DNA of 64,000 nt from Paenibacillus rhizosphaerae (GCF_014192015.1 NZ_JACHXJ010000001.1:310001-374000); one strand, 5' to 3'. Counted from the first letter of the stretch, positions 51,868-61,190 are shown. A program made the numbers and translations. The notes: a model not told the origin generated them from the sequence alone.

Positions 51868-51969
51868 TAAGGATCACGCCTTACAACGACAAAACCCTAC
51901 ACCAAGGCATACGGAACGCCGGGGACACCACAGGTATTGACGGACGGATAACTCGAAGCTGTTCGTCAA

Positions 51970-52266
51970 CCGGAAGGCCATCAAGCACAGCTTACAGGCG
52001 TGGAGCTGATGGCCAGACAGGACAGTTATTTTTCCCGGATCAATGGGACGGTCGTCCAGGGCTCCAACGATCTGACGGAGTGGACGGCGTTGAGATCGCC
52101 GGCGCAATCTACCGCAGACTGGCAGGTTCTGTCGGTCAATGGAAAGGAAGCCTACCGCTACATCCGGATGTACAACGCCGGCACCTGGTTTGGCAATATG
52201 CGGATCTGCGGCTTCACGGCACGGTGCAGTCATCGCTCAGGCGTTAAAACGCAGGGATGGGATTGA
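51970..52266 (+). pseudogene. remnant of a discoidin-like carbohydrate-binding domain
   Basis: The frame from about 51975 reads TGVELMARQDSYFSRINGTV, then VVQGSNDLTEWTALRSPAQS and YRYIRMYNAGTWFGNMRICG, the pattern of a discoidin/F5-8-type domain attached to large secreted Paenibacillus proteins. There is no start codon with a ribosome-binding site and the frame covers only one domain. It is read as the C-terminal remnant of a lost secreted protein. Confidence 0.5.
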
Positions 52267-52312
52267 CCGCTGCCTGACGGACAGGATGCTTGTCCGCCGG
52301 GCGGCTTTTTTT
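52266..52312 (+). terminator. terminator upstream of the xanthine dehydrogenase leader
   Basis: CGGACA and TGTCCG form the inner stem, extended by GCTGCC/GGGCGGC, followed by TTTTTTT. It ends a few bases before the conserved leader, as the terminator at 24510 does for the dpp copy. Confidence 0.75.
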
Positions 52313-52315
52313 ATT

Positions 52316-52420
52316 CAGAAAAGATAGGCTCCAGCGCTTGGGCTTCCTTATACCGCAGGGCAAACTGCCGCTATACGCGGTCTGTCTTCATTGAATGAAC
52401 ATCGATTGACGTTTTTTTAC
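52316..52420 (+). promoter_or_regulatory. conserved leader/operator element of the xanthine dehydrogenase operon (copy B)
   Basis: Aligns without gaps to 24581-24685. The stem partners ACCGC (52352-52356) and GCGGT (52377-52381) are both G-C where copy A has U-G, so pairing is kept. TTC/GAA (near 52387-52395) can pair, and AACATC/GACGTT followed by seven Ts resembles a weak terminator. TTCAGAAAA at its start resembles the core of a CodY site. It lies about 110 bp before the apparent start codon of the large subunit. Confidence 0.55.
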
Positions 52421-52455
52421 TGAGGGTGTTCGTATAAACCCGAATACTAGGGACA

Positions 52456-52497
52456 ATGCATTTCCCATATAAATGTAAATAGAGGAAGGAAATGCAT
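52456..52497 (+). repeat. perfect 10-bp inverted repeat before the xanthine dehydrogenase genes
   Basis: ATGCATTTCC (52456-52465) and GGAAATGCAT (52488-52497) flank a 22-nt A/T-rich loop. No T-run follows, so it is not an ordinary terminator. It could be a split operator or an mRNA hairpin 24 bp upstream of the GGAGGG ribosome-binding site. Confidence 0.6.
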
Positions 52498-52533
52498 CTA
52501 TCACAACCATCAGGATGAAAGGAGGGAACCGAA

Positions 52534-54858
52534 ATCGCCTCGTCCATCGGAAAAGAAGTTCTGAGAAAGGAATCCGGGCAGAAAGTGACCGGGGCGGCCC
52601 GTTATACAGGAGATGCCTTGAAGCCGGGCCTGCTGCACGCCTCCTTGGCTGTCAGCCCGCATGCCCATGCCCGGATTCTGTCGATCGATACCTCTGCGGC
52701 CCGAAGCATTCCGGGAGTCCGTGCGGTCGTCACTGGGGAGGATTTCCCGGTGCTCACCGGCTCTCCGCTGGAAGACCGGCCGCCGCTGGCCATAGACAAG
52801 GTGAGATATTTCGGCGAGCCGGTTGCCGTAGTGGTGGCGGATGCGGAATATATTGCTGAAATGGCGGCGCTGCAGGTCCGCGTGGAATACGAGATGCTGC
52901 CGCTTGTTCAGTCCCCGCTGGAAGCCTATAAGCCGGGCGCTCCGCTCATTCATGAACGTCTGGCGGAGTATAGGCGCTATGAGGAGGTATATCCGGAACC
53001 CGGCACCAACGTTGCAAGCCGCAACCGGATCCGTAAAGGAAACATGGAGGAAGGATGGTGCCGCAGTATCCACACGATTGAAGTCCGGGTGAGCTTGCCG
53101 CAATCCGACCATGCCGCGATGGAGCCGCGCTGCAGTACGGCCGAGCTGCTGCCGGACGGCAAAGCCGTCATCCATTCCGCCTCGCAATCCCCCTACATCA
53201 TCCGCAGCCAAATCAACAGGTACTTTCATATCCCGCTGCAGCAAATCATCGTTCATACCCCGCTCGTTGGTGGTGGGTTCGGCGGGAAGGCGGCCGTTCA
53301 GCTGGAGTTTCTCGCTTTTCTGGCTTCCAGGGCCGTAGGGGGAAAAGCGGTCAAGCTGGTCAATTCAAGGGAGCGGGACATGGTCTCTTCCCCGGTGCAT
53401 ATCGGGCTGGAATCGAGAGTCAAGCTGGGCTGTACTGCCGATGGAAAAATCGCCGCCGCGGAAATTACGCACTGGTATGACGGAGGAGCCTACTCAGATC
53501 GGGGACCGATCATGAGCAAGGCGGGAGCCAGCGACTGCTCGGGTCCGTACCGAATCGACAATCTGCAGTGCGATTCGCTCTGCATGTATACGAACCACCC
53601 GTATTCTACTTCATTTCGCGGGTTTGGACATCCCGAGCTCACGTTTGCCATAGAGCGGGCAATGGATGTCATGGCGGCACGCTTGAACATGGATCCGCTG
53701 GAGTTCCGCTTTCTGAACGCCATTGGGCCCGGCGACACGACGCCGACGCAAACGCTGCTGGACCGGAGTACGGTAGGCAATCTCCCGATGTGCATCGCCA
53801 AGCTGAAGGATATGATCCGTTGGGATGAGCGGCCCCTGATGGAAGCGAAAGGCCGATTTGTCAAAGCCAGGGGCGTATGCTGTTTGTGGAAAAATTCCAA
53901 CACCCCGGCCGATGCCGGTGCGGGGGCGGTCATCATCTTCAATGCCGACGGAAGCGTGAATTTGCTCTGCGGCGCTGTGGAGATCGGCCAGGGCACGCGG
54001 ACGTCCCTCACCCAAATGGCAGCGGAGCGGCTCCGAATGGATGTGCACAACGTGTCGATCAGCACCGATGTCAATACGGAGACCGAACCGCAGCTGTGGA
54101 AAACCGTCGCGAGCCGAAGCACTTTTCTGGTCGGCAACGCGATCCTGGCGGCGGCGGACGACGCCATCGTACAGCTGAAGAACACGGCCGCCCGAGTACT
54201 TCGGCTCCCGCCCGCCGAACTGGAAGTCGGGGGCGGAAGAGTATACAGCAAGCGCGATCCGGGGACCGGCATAGAGATCGCCAAGATTGCCCTCGGATAC
54301 AAACTTCCGGGCGGGGGAACGATCGGAAGCCAGATCATCGGCCGCGGCAGCTATGCGATGCGGGATATTAAGGAGCTGGACCCGATGACCGGCAAAGGAA
54401 AACCGGGTCCGGAGTGGACGGTCGGCGCCCAGATGGTGGAGGTGGAGCTGGATACGAGGGATTTTAGCTACCGGATTCTGCAGGCGGCAACCGTTATTGA
54501 CGCCGGCAAAGTCATCAACCCGGTTTTCGCCCGCGGCCAAATTACCGGAGGCATGAGCATGGGGCTGGGCCTTGCCAGCAGGGAGGCTTTTGCGTTCAAT
54601 GAAGAGGCCAAGGTGCTGAATCCGCAGTTCCGGACTTATCACATGCTGCGTTACGGAGAACAGCCTACGTATTTCGTCGATTTCGTCGAAACGCCGAATG
54701 CGGAGGCGCCATTCGGCCTGCGGGGTATCGGCGAGCATGGCGTGATCGGCATGCCTGCGGCACTGGCCAACGCTTTGTCGACCGCAACGGGCATCCCGCT
54801 GAACCGGCTTCCGCTTACCCCGGAACGGATCTGGAGGACGGTCCATGATACCATTTGA
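52534..54858 (+). CDS. pucD: xanthine dehydrogenase, molybdopterin-binding large subunit
   Basis: The subunit (774 residues if read from 52534) binds molybdopterin and oxidises hypoxanthine and xanthine. Visible are the N-terminal GQKVTGAARYTGD motif of the alpha/beta hammerhead, GGGFGGKAAVQLEF in the Mo-binding domain, SFRGFGHPELTFAIERAMD and the C-terminal GLRGIGEHGVIGMPAAL, where the active-site Glu lies. The conserved N-terminus continues in frame upstream of the first canonical start (GTG 52585) to an ATC codon at 52534, which sits 7 bp behind GGAGGG; the frame is closed by TGA at 52516. AUC initiation, or a one-base change in this strain, is the best reading. It overlaps the next gene by 14 bp. 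Confidence 0.9.
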   Translation: MASSIGKEVLRKESGQKVTGAARYTGDALKPGLLHASLAVSPHAHARILSIDTSAARSIPGVRAVVTGEDFPVLTGSPLEDRPPLAIDKVRYFGEPVAVVVADAEYIAEMAALQVRVEYEMLPLVQSPLEAYKPGAPLIHERLAEYRRYEEVYPEPGTNVASRNRIRKGNMEEGWCRSIHTIEVRVSLPQSDHAAMEPRCSTAELLPDGKAVIHSASQSPYIIRSQINRYFHIPLQQIIVHTPLVGGGFGGKAAVQLEFLAFLASRAVGGKAVKLVNSRERDMVSSPVHIGLESRVKLGCTADGKIAAAEITHWYDGGAYSDRGPIMSKAGASDCSGPYRIDNLQCDSLCMYTNHPYSTSFRGFGHPELTFAIERAMDVMAARLNMDPLEFRFLNAIGPGDTTPTQTLLDRSTVGNLPMCIAKLKDMIRWDERPLMEAKGRFVKARGVCCLWKNSNTPADAGAGAVIIFNADGSVNLLCGAVEIGQGTRTSLTQMAAERLRMDVHNVSISTDVNTETEPQLWKTVASRSTFLVGNAILAAADDAIVQLKNTAARVLRLPPAELEVGGGRVYSKRDPGTGIEIAKIALGYKLPGGGTIGSQIIGRGSYAMRDIKELDPMTGKGKPGPEWTVGAQMVEVELDTRDFSYRILQAATVIDAGKVINPVFARGQITGGMSMGLGLASREAFAFNEEAKVLNPQFRTYHMLRYGEQPTYFVDFVETPNAEAPFGLRGIGEHGVIGMPAALANALSTATGIPLNRLPLTPERIWRTVHDTI

Positions 54859-55678
54859 CTTTGAATATTACCGGCCGTCTTCGGTGAAGGAGGCGGTCGA
54901 TACCTTTCAGGCGCTGCAGGCCCAGGGCAAGCACCCGATGTATTGGTCCGGAGGGACGGAAATCATTACGATGGCGAGGTTGAATCACATTCGTCCGGGT
55001 GCGGTCGTCGATTTAAAAGCGATCCCTGAATGCAGCGTCATGGAATTCCGCGGACATGAACTGATCATCGGAGGCTGCGTCACGTTGTCCGCCGTCACCG
55101 GCGCGAACCTCTTCCCGCTGCTCGGCAGGGCGGCCCAGGGCGTCGCCGACCAGACGTCCCGCAACAAAATTACGCTGGGCGGCAACGTGTGCGGCCGAAT
55201 CCACTACAGGGAAGCGGTTCTCCCGCTGCTTGTGGCCAACAGCCGCCTGGTTATCGCAGGGAAAGGCGGAGTCAGGGAGGCTGCGATCCACGAAGTCTTC
55301 CGCGGGCAGATCCGGCTGGAACCCGGGGAATTTCTGCTGCAGACCATGACGGACCGTGAATACGTATCTTTGCCGTCCGTCCATGTGAAGAAACGGCAGA
55401 TCGGCCATGTCGGTTACCCCTTGGTGACCATGGTTGCCCTGAAGAAGGGAAACCGCATCCGTGCGGCATTCAGCGGGGTCTGCGGGTTCCCGTTCCGTTC
55501 GGCCGCCATCGAACAGGTGCTGAACACCGCTGGGCTTTCTGCGGAAGAGCGGGCCCGACAGGCAGCGGGACAGCTTCCGGCACCGCCGTTGACCAATGCG
55601 GAAGGCATGGCCGATTACCGCCTCTTTTTATTTAAGCAAACCGTCAAAGACGCCATTACAGCTTTGGAAGGGAGATGA
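54845..55678 (+). CDS. pucC: xanthine dehydrogenase, FAD-binding subunit
   Basis: The 277-residue subunit has the CO-dehydrogenase-flavoprotein fold: FDFEYYRPSSVKEAVDTFQA at the start, the FAD-contacting YWSGGTEIITMARLN loop near residue 38, and the ISGCV-like IIGGCVTLSAV and KITLGGNVCGRIHYREAVLP near residue 110. It passes electrons from the iron-sulphur subunit to FAD. The start overlaps the large-subunit gene by 14 bp and the stop overlaps the next gene in ATGA, so the three subunits are translated in a coupled way. Confidence 0.93.
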   Translation: MIPFDFEYYRPSSVKEAVDTFQALQAQGKHPMYWSGGTEIITMARLNHIRPGAVVDLKAIPECSVMEFRGHELIIGGCVTLSAVTGANLFPLLGRAAQGVADQTSRNKITLGGNVCGRIHYREAVLPLLVANSRLVIAGKGGVREAAIHEVFRGQIRLEPGEFLLQTMTDREYVSLPSVHVKKRQIGHVGYPLVTMVALKKGNRIRAAFSGVCGFPFRSAAIEQVLNTAGLSAEERARQAAGQLPAPPLTNAEGMADYRLFLFKQTVKDAITALEGR

Positions 55679-56178
55679 ACGTCCTGGAAAGCGCAAGCTC
55701 GAACTCGAATGCGATCTACCCGCTGGAGTTGGAGGTCAACGGGGAGCGCAGGTGGCTCTGGGTCCGTGCGGCGGAGACGCTGCTGCATACCCTCCGGGAC
55801 CATCTTGGGCTAACCGGGTGCAAGCCAGGCTGCGAGAACGGGGACTGCGGCGCCTGCACCATCATCCTGAACGGGCTGCCGATGAAATCCTGCCTGATGC
55901 TCGCCGTAGAGGCGGACGGACAGCGCATCACCACGATTGAAGGGCTGAAGCATTCTCCGGTCCAAGAACAATTTGTCCTGAAGCAGGCGTTCCAATGCGG
56001 CTACTGCACATCGGGATTTATCATGAACGGTCACGGGCTGCTGAGTGCGCATCCGGACGCGGATCCGGAGACCATCCGGCTGTGGCTGGAATCGAACATA
56101 TGCCGCTGCACCTCTTATGAAGAAATCCACGGGGCGATCATGGCGGCGCTGTCAGTAAAAAAGGAAGGCGGCCCGTAA
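55675..56178 (+). CDS. pucE: xanthine dehydrogenase, 2Fe-2S subunit
   Basis: The 167-residue subunit carries two [2Fe-2S] clusters. The plant-ferredoxin-type cysteines are in GCKPGCENGDCGACTII, with the fourth in KSCLMLA; the second helical cluster domain has QCGYCTSGFIMNGHGLL and NICRCTSYEEIHGAI. All eight cysteines are present. A 15-residue N-terminal extension precedes the ferredoxin domain. Start ATG 55675 overlaps the FAD-subunit stop. Confidence 0.95.
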   Translation: MNVLESASSNSNAIYPLELEVNGERRWLWVRAAETLLHTLRDHLGLTGCKPGCENGDCGACTIILNGLPMKSCLMLAVEADGQRITTIEGLKHSPVQEQFVLKQAFQCGYCTSGFIMNGHGLLSAHPDADPETIRLWLESNICRCTSYEEIHGAIMAALSVKKEGGP

Positions 56179-56206
56179 CCGGCGGCAGCTAAAAGGAGGA
56201 ACGCGC

Positions 56207-57253
56207 TTGGAAGACATTCATCGGATTCTGGAAGCACTTCAGCAGTGCAGACAGCGCAGCGTGCTGGCGACCATTACCCGGGTGGAGGGCAGCGCCTACC
56301 GTAAAGAGGGCGCTTCCATGCTGCTGTTCAAGGATGGAACGCAGGTCGGCGTGCTGAGCACCGGCTGCCTGGAAGCAGATATCGCGGCCCGTGTCCCGGA
56401 GCTGCTGGCGGCCGGGGTCCCGCACACGTATACTTTCGACCTGGAGGCTGCCGATCCGCTGTCCTGGGGGGAAGGACCGGGCTGCGGAGGTGTGATCCAG
56501 GTTACGGCTGTAGTCGTCGGCGACTCGCTGCGGAGGCATCTGCTGATGCTGAAGGATTATTTGGACGATCAGATCGAAGTCATGCTTATACTAAAAAACA
56601 GCGCGGACCCTCGGGCTTCCGGATACAGCTTGGTCACCAGCTCCGGGCACCGGTTTGGCGAATGGCCGGGGACGTTCCCGGAAGCTCTGCGGGATTGGGC
56701 CACCGCCCAGATGGGGCGGCGGAGCGGGATGCAGATCGTGCCGGGAGATGCGGAAGAAGTATTCCTCCACACGTTTTTCCCCAAACCTCGGCTGACCCTG
56801 TTCGGTGCCGGGCCGGATGCTAAGCCTCTGGCCTCCTTTGCGGCCGCCGCCGGATTCACGGTCACCGTCGCCGATTGGAGGGCGGCCCTGTGCGATCGAA
56901 GCTTTTTTCCGGATGCCCACACGCTGCTTGACGGCTTCCCGGAGGAAACGGCCGGGCAGATCCGGTGGACGCCAAACGATTATGTGGTCATCATGACGCA
57001 TCATTTCCGGAGGGACCGGGATCTGATCCGGATCCTCTCCGGCCATAACCTGGCTTATGTCGGTCTCCTGGGCTCGAAACGCAGAACGCAGCGTCTTCTC
57101 GAAGGCGGCTCCTTGCCGGAGCATTGGCACGCCCCCGTAGGTTTGCCGATCGGAGCAGACGGACCCGAAGAGATTGCCATCAGCATCGTTGCTGAATTAA
57201 TCCAGGTGTACCGAACTTTCCGAAAGAGACGCTTGTCTAATGAAACAACATAG
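56207..57253 (+). CDS. pucA: XdhC/CoxI family molybdenum-cofactor maturation protein
   Basis: The 348-residue protein of the XdhC group binds and sulphurates molybdenum cofactor and inserts it into xanthine dehydrogenase. The XdhC N-terminal domain (SVLATITRVEGSAYRKEGAS, GVLSTGCLEADI, EGPGCGGVIQV, with the conserved Cys) is followed by a Rossmann-like C-terminal domain (LTLFGAGPDAKPLASFAAAA, DYVVIMTHHFRRDRD, YVGLLGSKRR). Translation starts at TTG 56207, with AAAGGAGGAACGCGC directly upstream. It overlaps the truncated pucB-like gene by 14 bp. Order and content match the puc operon of Bacillus, without a purine permease here. Confidence 0.93.
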   Translation: MEDIHRILEALQQCRQRSVLATITRVEGSAYRKEGASMLLFKDGTQVGVLSTGCLEADIAARVPELLAAGVPHTYTFDLEAADPLSWGEGPGCGGVIQVTAVVVGDSLRRHLLMLKDYLDDQIEVMLILKNSADPRASGYSLVTSSGHRFGEWPGTFPEALRDWATAQMGRRSGMQIVPGDAEEVFLHTFFPKPRLTLFGAGPDAKPLASFAAAAGFTVTVADWRAALCDRSFFPDAHTLLDGFPEETAGQIRWTPNDYVVIMTHHFRRDRDLIRILSGHNLAYVGLLGSKRRTQRLLEGGSLPEHWHAPVGLPIGADGPEEIAISIVAELIQVYRTFRKRRLSNETT

Positions 57254-57521
57254 TATCCACGCCATTTATTTGGCTGCGGGACAAAGCAGCCGGATGGGAA
57301 CAAGCAAACTCGCTCTCCCGCTGGGGGGGAATTGCGCTTGGCAATCACGCTCACTGATCCGGCTGCAAGGGGACGAGGGAGCCCGGCAGCTGATCCGTCA
57401 CGGAAGGCCAGGGATCTCAATTCCGTTCGGATCGCCGGATCTGTTCCTGGACGTGGACACGCCGGAGGACTACGGATTGCTGCGGGACAAGGAAAACGCG
57501 GATTCCCCGCCAAAATCCTGA
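57240..57521 (+). pseudogene. PucB/MocA-like nucleotidyltransferase with internal deletion
   Basis: The frame keeps both ends of a MobA-like NTP transferase. The N-terminal IYLAAGQSSRMGTSKLALPL nucleotide loop is followed, after about 15 uncertain residues, by DEGARQLIR and FLDVDTPEDYGLLRD, the normal C-terminus. About 100 central residues are missing, including the catalytic Asp region and product-binding strand, so the 93-residue product should be inactive. In Bacillus the intact partner (PucB) makes the cytosine or guanine dinucleotide cofactor for xanthine dehydrogenase. Its 3' end overlaps the convergent FUSC gene by 52 bp, and the deletion may have brought the two together. Confidence 0.7.
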
Positions 57522-58504
57522 AGCAGCTGCCCGGCATTCATATACAAGGCGAGCGGGTACTGCTCCTGCTCCAAGTGTGCTGGTGCCTGAAGGCTCAGGC
57601 TGACCGCGCCGCTGCTGCCGTCGGTGGAGATGCCCGGCCCTGTATGCCACCGCTTGATCACCTGAGCGAGTTCTTGCAGGTGGGCGGCCCATTGCTGCTG
57701 GTGCTCCCGGCTAAAATGGCCGGTCCGCGACCATTGACCCAGCACCCGTATCATATCGGACAGATTGGCGTAGCCCGAGCGCAGCTGCTCCATCTGCCGG
57801 GTCAGGCGGCTCAGCAGATCGCGTTTCTTCGCGGCAAAAGGGTGGTAACGCAAGCTCCGGGCCGCCTGGTCCAGCTCAGTGGTCGCCTGGTGCAGCTCCT
57901 GAAACAGCGCCTGCCATGACCATTTCAGCGTTTGCGCTTCACTTGGAGGGCAGCCCTGTTCGACCCATTGCCCGGCCTTGATAAAATGGCCTGCCAAATG
58001 GTCCGCGAAGCGGGTCATTTTTTGTTTGGCGGATTGGATGGAATCCGGAGGGAAGAGCAGCGTCTGCGCCAGTACCGCTAACACGGCGCCGATGATCGTA
58101 TCTCGGATCCGGTCAAGCGAATAGCTGGGCATGTTATGCTGAAAGAACAGCACGAGCAGAATGCTGAGGGCCACCTGCGTCACCAGCGCGTGATCCAGCT
58201 TCATCAGCCGGATGGCTAAGGCCGCGACCAACAGGCACAGCCCGAGGCTCCAACCATTCAATGGGAGCCAGGGCGTTACGCAGAGCGTCAGCAGGACACC
58301 GGCAGTCGTCCCCAGGACACGCTGCCAGGCGAACTGCATCGATTGGCTGACTGTGGCCTGTACGGACAAAATCGCAGTCAACGGGGCGAGATAAGGATGT
58401 GAAGAGCCCGCCCACTTCGCGGCCTCCCATGACAGCGCCGCAGCCAGTGGCATTTTCCATAGGGGACCGCTGCTTTTGATCGTATACCATAGATTGTCAC
58501 TCAT
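57470..58504 (-). CDS. FUSC family membrane protein (aromatic-acid exporter-like)
   Basis: The 344-residue protein has about five to six hydrophobic helices in its first 160 residues (PLAAALSWEAAKWAGSSHPYLAPLTAILSV, VLGTTAGVLLTLCVTPWL, ALVTQVALSILLVLFF) and then a long cytosolic helical region with coiled-coil character (about 160-300). This matches the FUSC family related to p-hydroxybenzoate efflux protein AaeB. The transported compound is unknown. The start at 58504 leaves about 80 bp to the next gene in the same direction. Its 3' end overlaps the truncated pucB-like gene on the other strand. Confidence 0.82.
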   Translation of the reverse strand: MSDNLWYTIKSSGPLWKMPLAAALSWEAAKWAGSSHPYLAPLTAILSVQATVSQSMQFAWQRVLGTTAGVLLTLCVTPWLPLNGWSLGLCLLVAALAIRLMKLDHALVTQVALSILLVLFFQHNMPSYSLDRIRDTIIGAVLAVLAQTLLFPPDSIQSAKQKMTRFADHLAGHFIKAGQWVEQGCPPSEAQTLKWSWQALFQELHQATTELDQAARSLRYHPFAAKKRDLLSRLTRQMEQLRSGYANLSDMIRVLGQWSRTGHFSREHQQQWAAHLQELAQVIKRWHTGPGISTDGSSGAVSLSLQAPAHLEQEQYPLALYMNAGQLLQDFGGESAFSLSRSNP

Positions 58505-58583
58505 TCGTTGTGCATCCCCATTTATTTATTGTTGCTGCTATTGTTCCCACGGAACCAGGGGAGTAAACTCGCCGGGCAGGGCG

Positions 58584-59363
58584 CTACTTTCTTTTCCGAT
58601 AGCCGCTCGGCGTAGCCGATACGAATTTTTTGAACTGCCGCATAAAGTGGGTTTCGTTCTCGTATCCGCACATCTTCGCGATGCTGCCGATGGAGAGGGA
58701 GCTGTTATCCAGCAAATATTTCGCATACTCCAGCCTGCTGTTGATCATGTCGGACGAGACCGAGCATCCGAACAAATCCTTGTACAGATGCTGAAAATAA
58801 GATTTACTCAGGTTGACGCTGGCCGCGAGCTCGCTTAAGGAATAGGAAGCCTGCGGTGAACGGTACAGCTCGCTGCGGATTTCCGACAGCTGGTGCAGAT
58901 ACCGGCCGGCGTTTCCCTGGGCAGGGGGCAGATGCCGCCAATTGGCGAGCTTCATCAGAAGGCTGCGCAGGTCCAGGTCGATAATTTCCGAGCGGTGGGG
59001 CCCACCGAGCCAGTTCACGTTCTGAAGCTCCATGATGCTCCGGGACACGGACGTCGGGTAAGCCGCCTCGGCCGGACGGTCCAGCGGAAGCTTAAGCTGC
59101 TGCAGGTATGCGCCAAGCTCCGTTCCTTCACAGTGAAACCAGTCGTTGACGAAAGGCTTCTCCAAGTCCCGGTACATGTAAGGGGTGCTGGGCTGCATCA
59201 AAATGAAGGCATTGTTATCTACGGTATAAGCCGAGCCGTCAATCACGACTTCCGCCTTGCTCCGAAAAAGGACAAAAGCGTAATTCCCGGCCCCGCTGCT
59301 GCGGTCGATCCGGATCCCATCCGAATGAACGAAGTTGTGGCCGCAGCTGACTAACTGAATCAT
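58584..59363 (-). CDS. AraC family transcriptional regulator
   Basis: The 259-residue regulator has an N-terminal cupin-like sugar-sensing domain (about 10-110: [35 protein letters not shown]) and a C-terminal AraC domain with two helix-turn-helix units (about 160-259: [20 protein letters not shown] and [20 protein letters not shown]). The start at 59363 follows GGAGGAGGC. It is divergent from the GH51 arabinofuranosidase gene with 118 bp between them, so it probably responds to arabinose or arabino-oligosaccharide and controls that gene. Confidence 0.9.
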   Translation of the reverse strand: MIQLVSCGHNFVHSDGIRIDRSSGAGNYAFVLFRSKAEVVIDGSAYTVDNNAFILMQPSTPYMYRDLEKPFVNDWFHCEGTELGAYLQQLKLPLDRPAEAAYPTSVSRSIMELQNVNWLGGPHRSEIIDLDLRSLLMKLANWRHLPPAQGNAGRYLHQLSEIRSELYRSPQASYSLSELAASVNLSKSYFQHLYKDLFGCSVSSDMINSRLEYAKYLLDNSSLSIGSIAKMCGYENETHFMRQFKKFVSATPSGYRKRK

Positions 59364-59417
59364 GAAAGCCTCCTCCATAAAAAGCACGATAGGTCAGTTT
59401 TTGGCCAGTATAAATCA

Positions 59418-59453
59418 TTGTGGCATAACGCACAAGCTACTATACTGTGTGGG
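59418..59453 (+). promoter_or_regulatory. promoter of the arabinofuranosidase gene
   Basis: TTGTGG (59418-59423) and TATACT (59441-59446) lie 17 bp apart, a good vegetative promoter in the divergent region, with the expected start about 30 bp before the abfA ATG. Confidence 0.6.
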
Positions 59454-59481
59454 AGAAAACCGGGAAAGAGGAGGCTATTGG

Positions 59482-60960
59482 ATGAGCAGCGTATTAAACG
59501 CAGACACGATTAAGGGCAAAATCAATAAAAACATTTACGGACACTTCTCGGAGCATTTGGGGCGGTGCATATACGAAGGCATCTGGGTCGGAGAAGATTC
59601 GCCGATTCCGAACACGAACGGCATCCGCAATGACGTCGTGGAGGCACTGAAGCACATCCAGGTACCGGTGCTGCGCTGGCCGGGCGGCTGCTTTGCGGAC
59701 GAGTACCATTGGAAAGACGGCATCGGACCGCGGGAAAAACGCAAACGGATGATTAATACCCACTGGGGCGGCGTGGTGGAGAATAACCACTTTGGTACGC
59801 ATGAATTCATGGAGTTATGTGCCCAAATCGGGTGTGAGCCTTATATTAACGGCAATGTTGGAAGCGGTACCGTGCAGGAAATGTCGGAATGGGTGGAGTA
59901 CCTGACCTTCGGAGGCGTATCGCCGATGGCGGAACTGCGCGCGGAGAACGGGCGCGAACAGCCTTGGTCGGTCACCTATTTTGGCGTAGGCAATGAAAAC
60001 TGGGGCTGCGGCGGCAACATGCGGCCGGAATACTATGCGGATTTGTACCGCCAGTACCAGACTTATGTCCGCAACTACGGGGACAACCGGATTCACCGCA
60101 TCGCCTGCGGCCCGAACTCGGACGATTACAACTGGATGGACGTGCTGATGCGCGAGGCCGCACGATATATGGATTCCATTACACTGCACTATTATACCGT
60201 CCCGGGAACGTGGGGGAACAAGGGGCCGGCTACCGGATTCAGCCGCGAAGAATGGTTCACCACGCTGGAAAAGGCGCTGTATATGGATGAGCTCATCACC
60301 AAGCACAGCACGATTATGGACAAATATGACCCTGGCCAACGGATCGGGCTGATCGTCGATGAATGGGGAACCTGGTATGACGTGGAACCGGGAACCAATC
60401 CGGGATTCCTGTATCAGCAAAACTCGCTGCGGGACGCGCTCGTGGCGGGACTGACCCTGAACATTTTCCATAAACACTGCAACCGGGTGCGGATGGCCAA
60501 CATCGCCCAGACGATCAACGTGCTGCAGGCGGTCATTTTGACCGAAGGCGAAAAAATCGCCCTGACCCCGACATACCATGTGTTCGATATGTATAAAGTG
60601 CATCAGGATGCGGAGCTGCTGGATTTGAATCTGGAGAGCGGTACATACAGCGCCTTCGGCCGGTCCATTCCGGAAGTGACGGGAACCGCCTCGCGGGACG
60701 CCGAAGGAAAAATCCATATCAGCTTGTGCAATTTGAACGACGAGAGCGCTTCGACCGTAACGATCGACCTGCGCGGCATTTCGGCGGCATCGCTGACGGT
60801 GACGGGAACGATTCTGACTTCCGAGGAGCTGGATGCGCATAACACGTTTGAGCAGCCTGACCGGATTGCGCCGAAGCCGTTCGACGCGTTCAAGACGGAC
60901 GGGACCCACCTGGTCGTCGAGCTGCCTTCCAAGTCGGTGACTGTGCTTGAACTGGTCTAA
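59482..60960 (+). CDS. abfA: intracellular alpha-L-arabinofuranosidase, GH51
   Basis: The 492-residue enzyme removes arabinofuranosyl residues from arabino- and xylo-oligosaccharides. The GH51 barrel shows [20 protein letters not shown] at the start, [20 protein letters not shown], the acid/base Glu in [13 protein letters not shown] near residue 173 and the nucleophile Glu in [12 protein letters not shown] near residue 293. A C-terminal beta-sandwich ends the protein. It lacks a signal peptide, so it acts on imported oligosaccharides. The ATG at 59482 follows AGAGGAGG; an upstream in-frame ATG at 59362 lies in the promoter. Length is normal. Confidence 0.96.
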   Translation: MSSVLNADTIKGKINKNIYGHFSEHLGRCIYEGIWVGEDSPIPNTNGIRNDVVEALKHIQVPVLRWPGGCFADEYHWKDGIGPREKRKRMINTHWGGVVENNHFGTHEFMELCAQIGCEPYINGNVGSGTVQEMSEWVEYLTFGGVSPMAELRAENGREQPWSVTYFGVGNENWGCGGNMRPEYYADLYRQYQTYVRNYGDNRIHRIACGPNSDDYNWMDVLMREAARYMDSITLHYYTVPGTWGNKGPATGFSREEWFTTLEKALYMDELITKHSTIMDKYDPGQRIGLIVDEWGTWYDVEPGTNPGFLYQQNSLRDALVAGLTLNIFHKHCNRVRMANIAQTINVLQAVILTEGEKIALTPTYHVFDMYKVHQDAELLDLNLESGTYSAFGRSIPEVTGTASRDAEGKIHISLCNLNDESASTVTIDLRGISAASLTVTGTILTSEELDAHNTFEQPDRIAPKPFDAFKTDGTHLVVELPSKSVTVLELV

Positions 60961-61123
60961 GCAAGCTTAGGACTTGCCGGCGGGTTGAGGGGAATAGATG
61001 CACAGTTCGCCTCGGGTGAGGTCTGTTTCAGCGAATCCATTATAGGATGGCAGGACATACCGCGGTTTCCGGAAGTTTTGTTGCGAAATAGGATGCTCTA
61101 GAAGTGATACGTTCCAATCACCT

Positions 61124-61177
61124 AAAAAGGCAATCTCCATAGTCGCTGTCATGGACAGCTCGGGAGATTGCCTTTTT
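61124..61177. terminator. bidirectional terminator between abfA and the symporter gene
   Basis: AAAAAGGCAATCTCC (61124-61138) pairs perfectly with GGAGATTGCCTTTTT (61163-61177), with a GCTGTC/GACAGC inner hairpin. T-runs are present on both strands, so it serves the convergent genes. Confidence 0.9.
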
Positions 61178-61190
61178 ACGGTAAAGTACG

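Noticed and set aside
52441..52460. PurR-box-like CCGAA sequence before pucD
   Set aside because: Only a partial match to the PurBox and no properly spaced second box.
59815..60909. 364-codon minus-strand frame opposite abfA
   Set aside because: Antisense to an intact GH51 gene with both catalytic glutamates.
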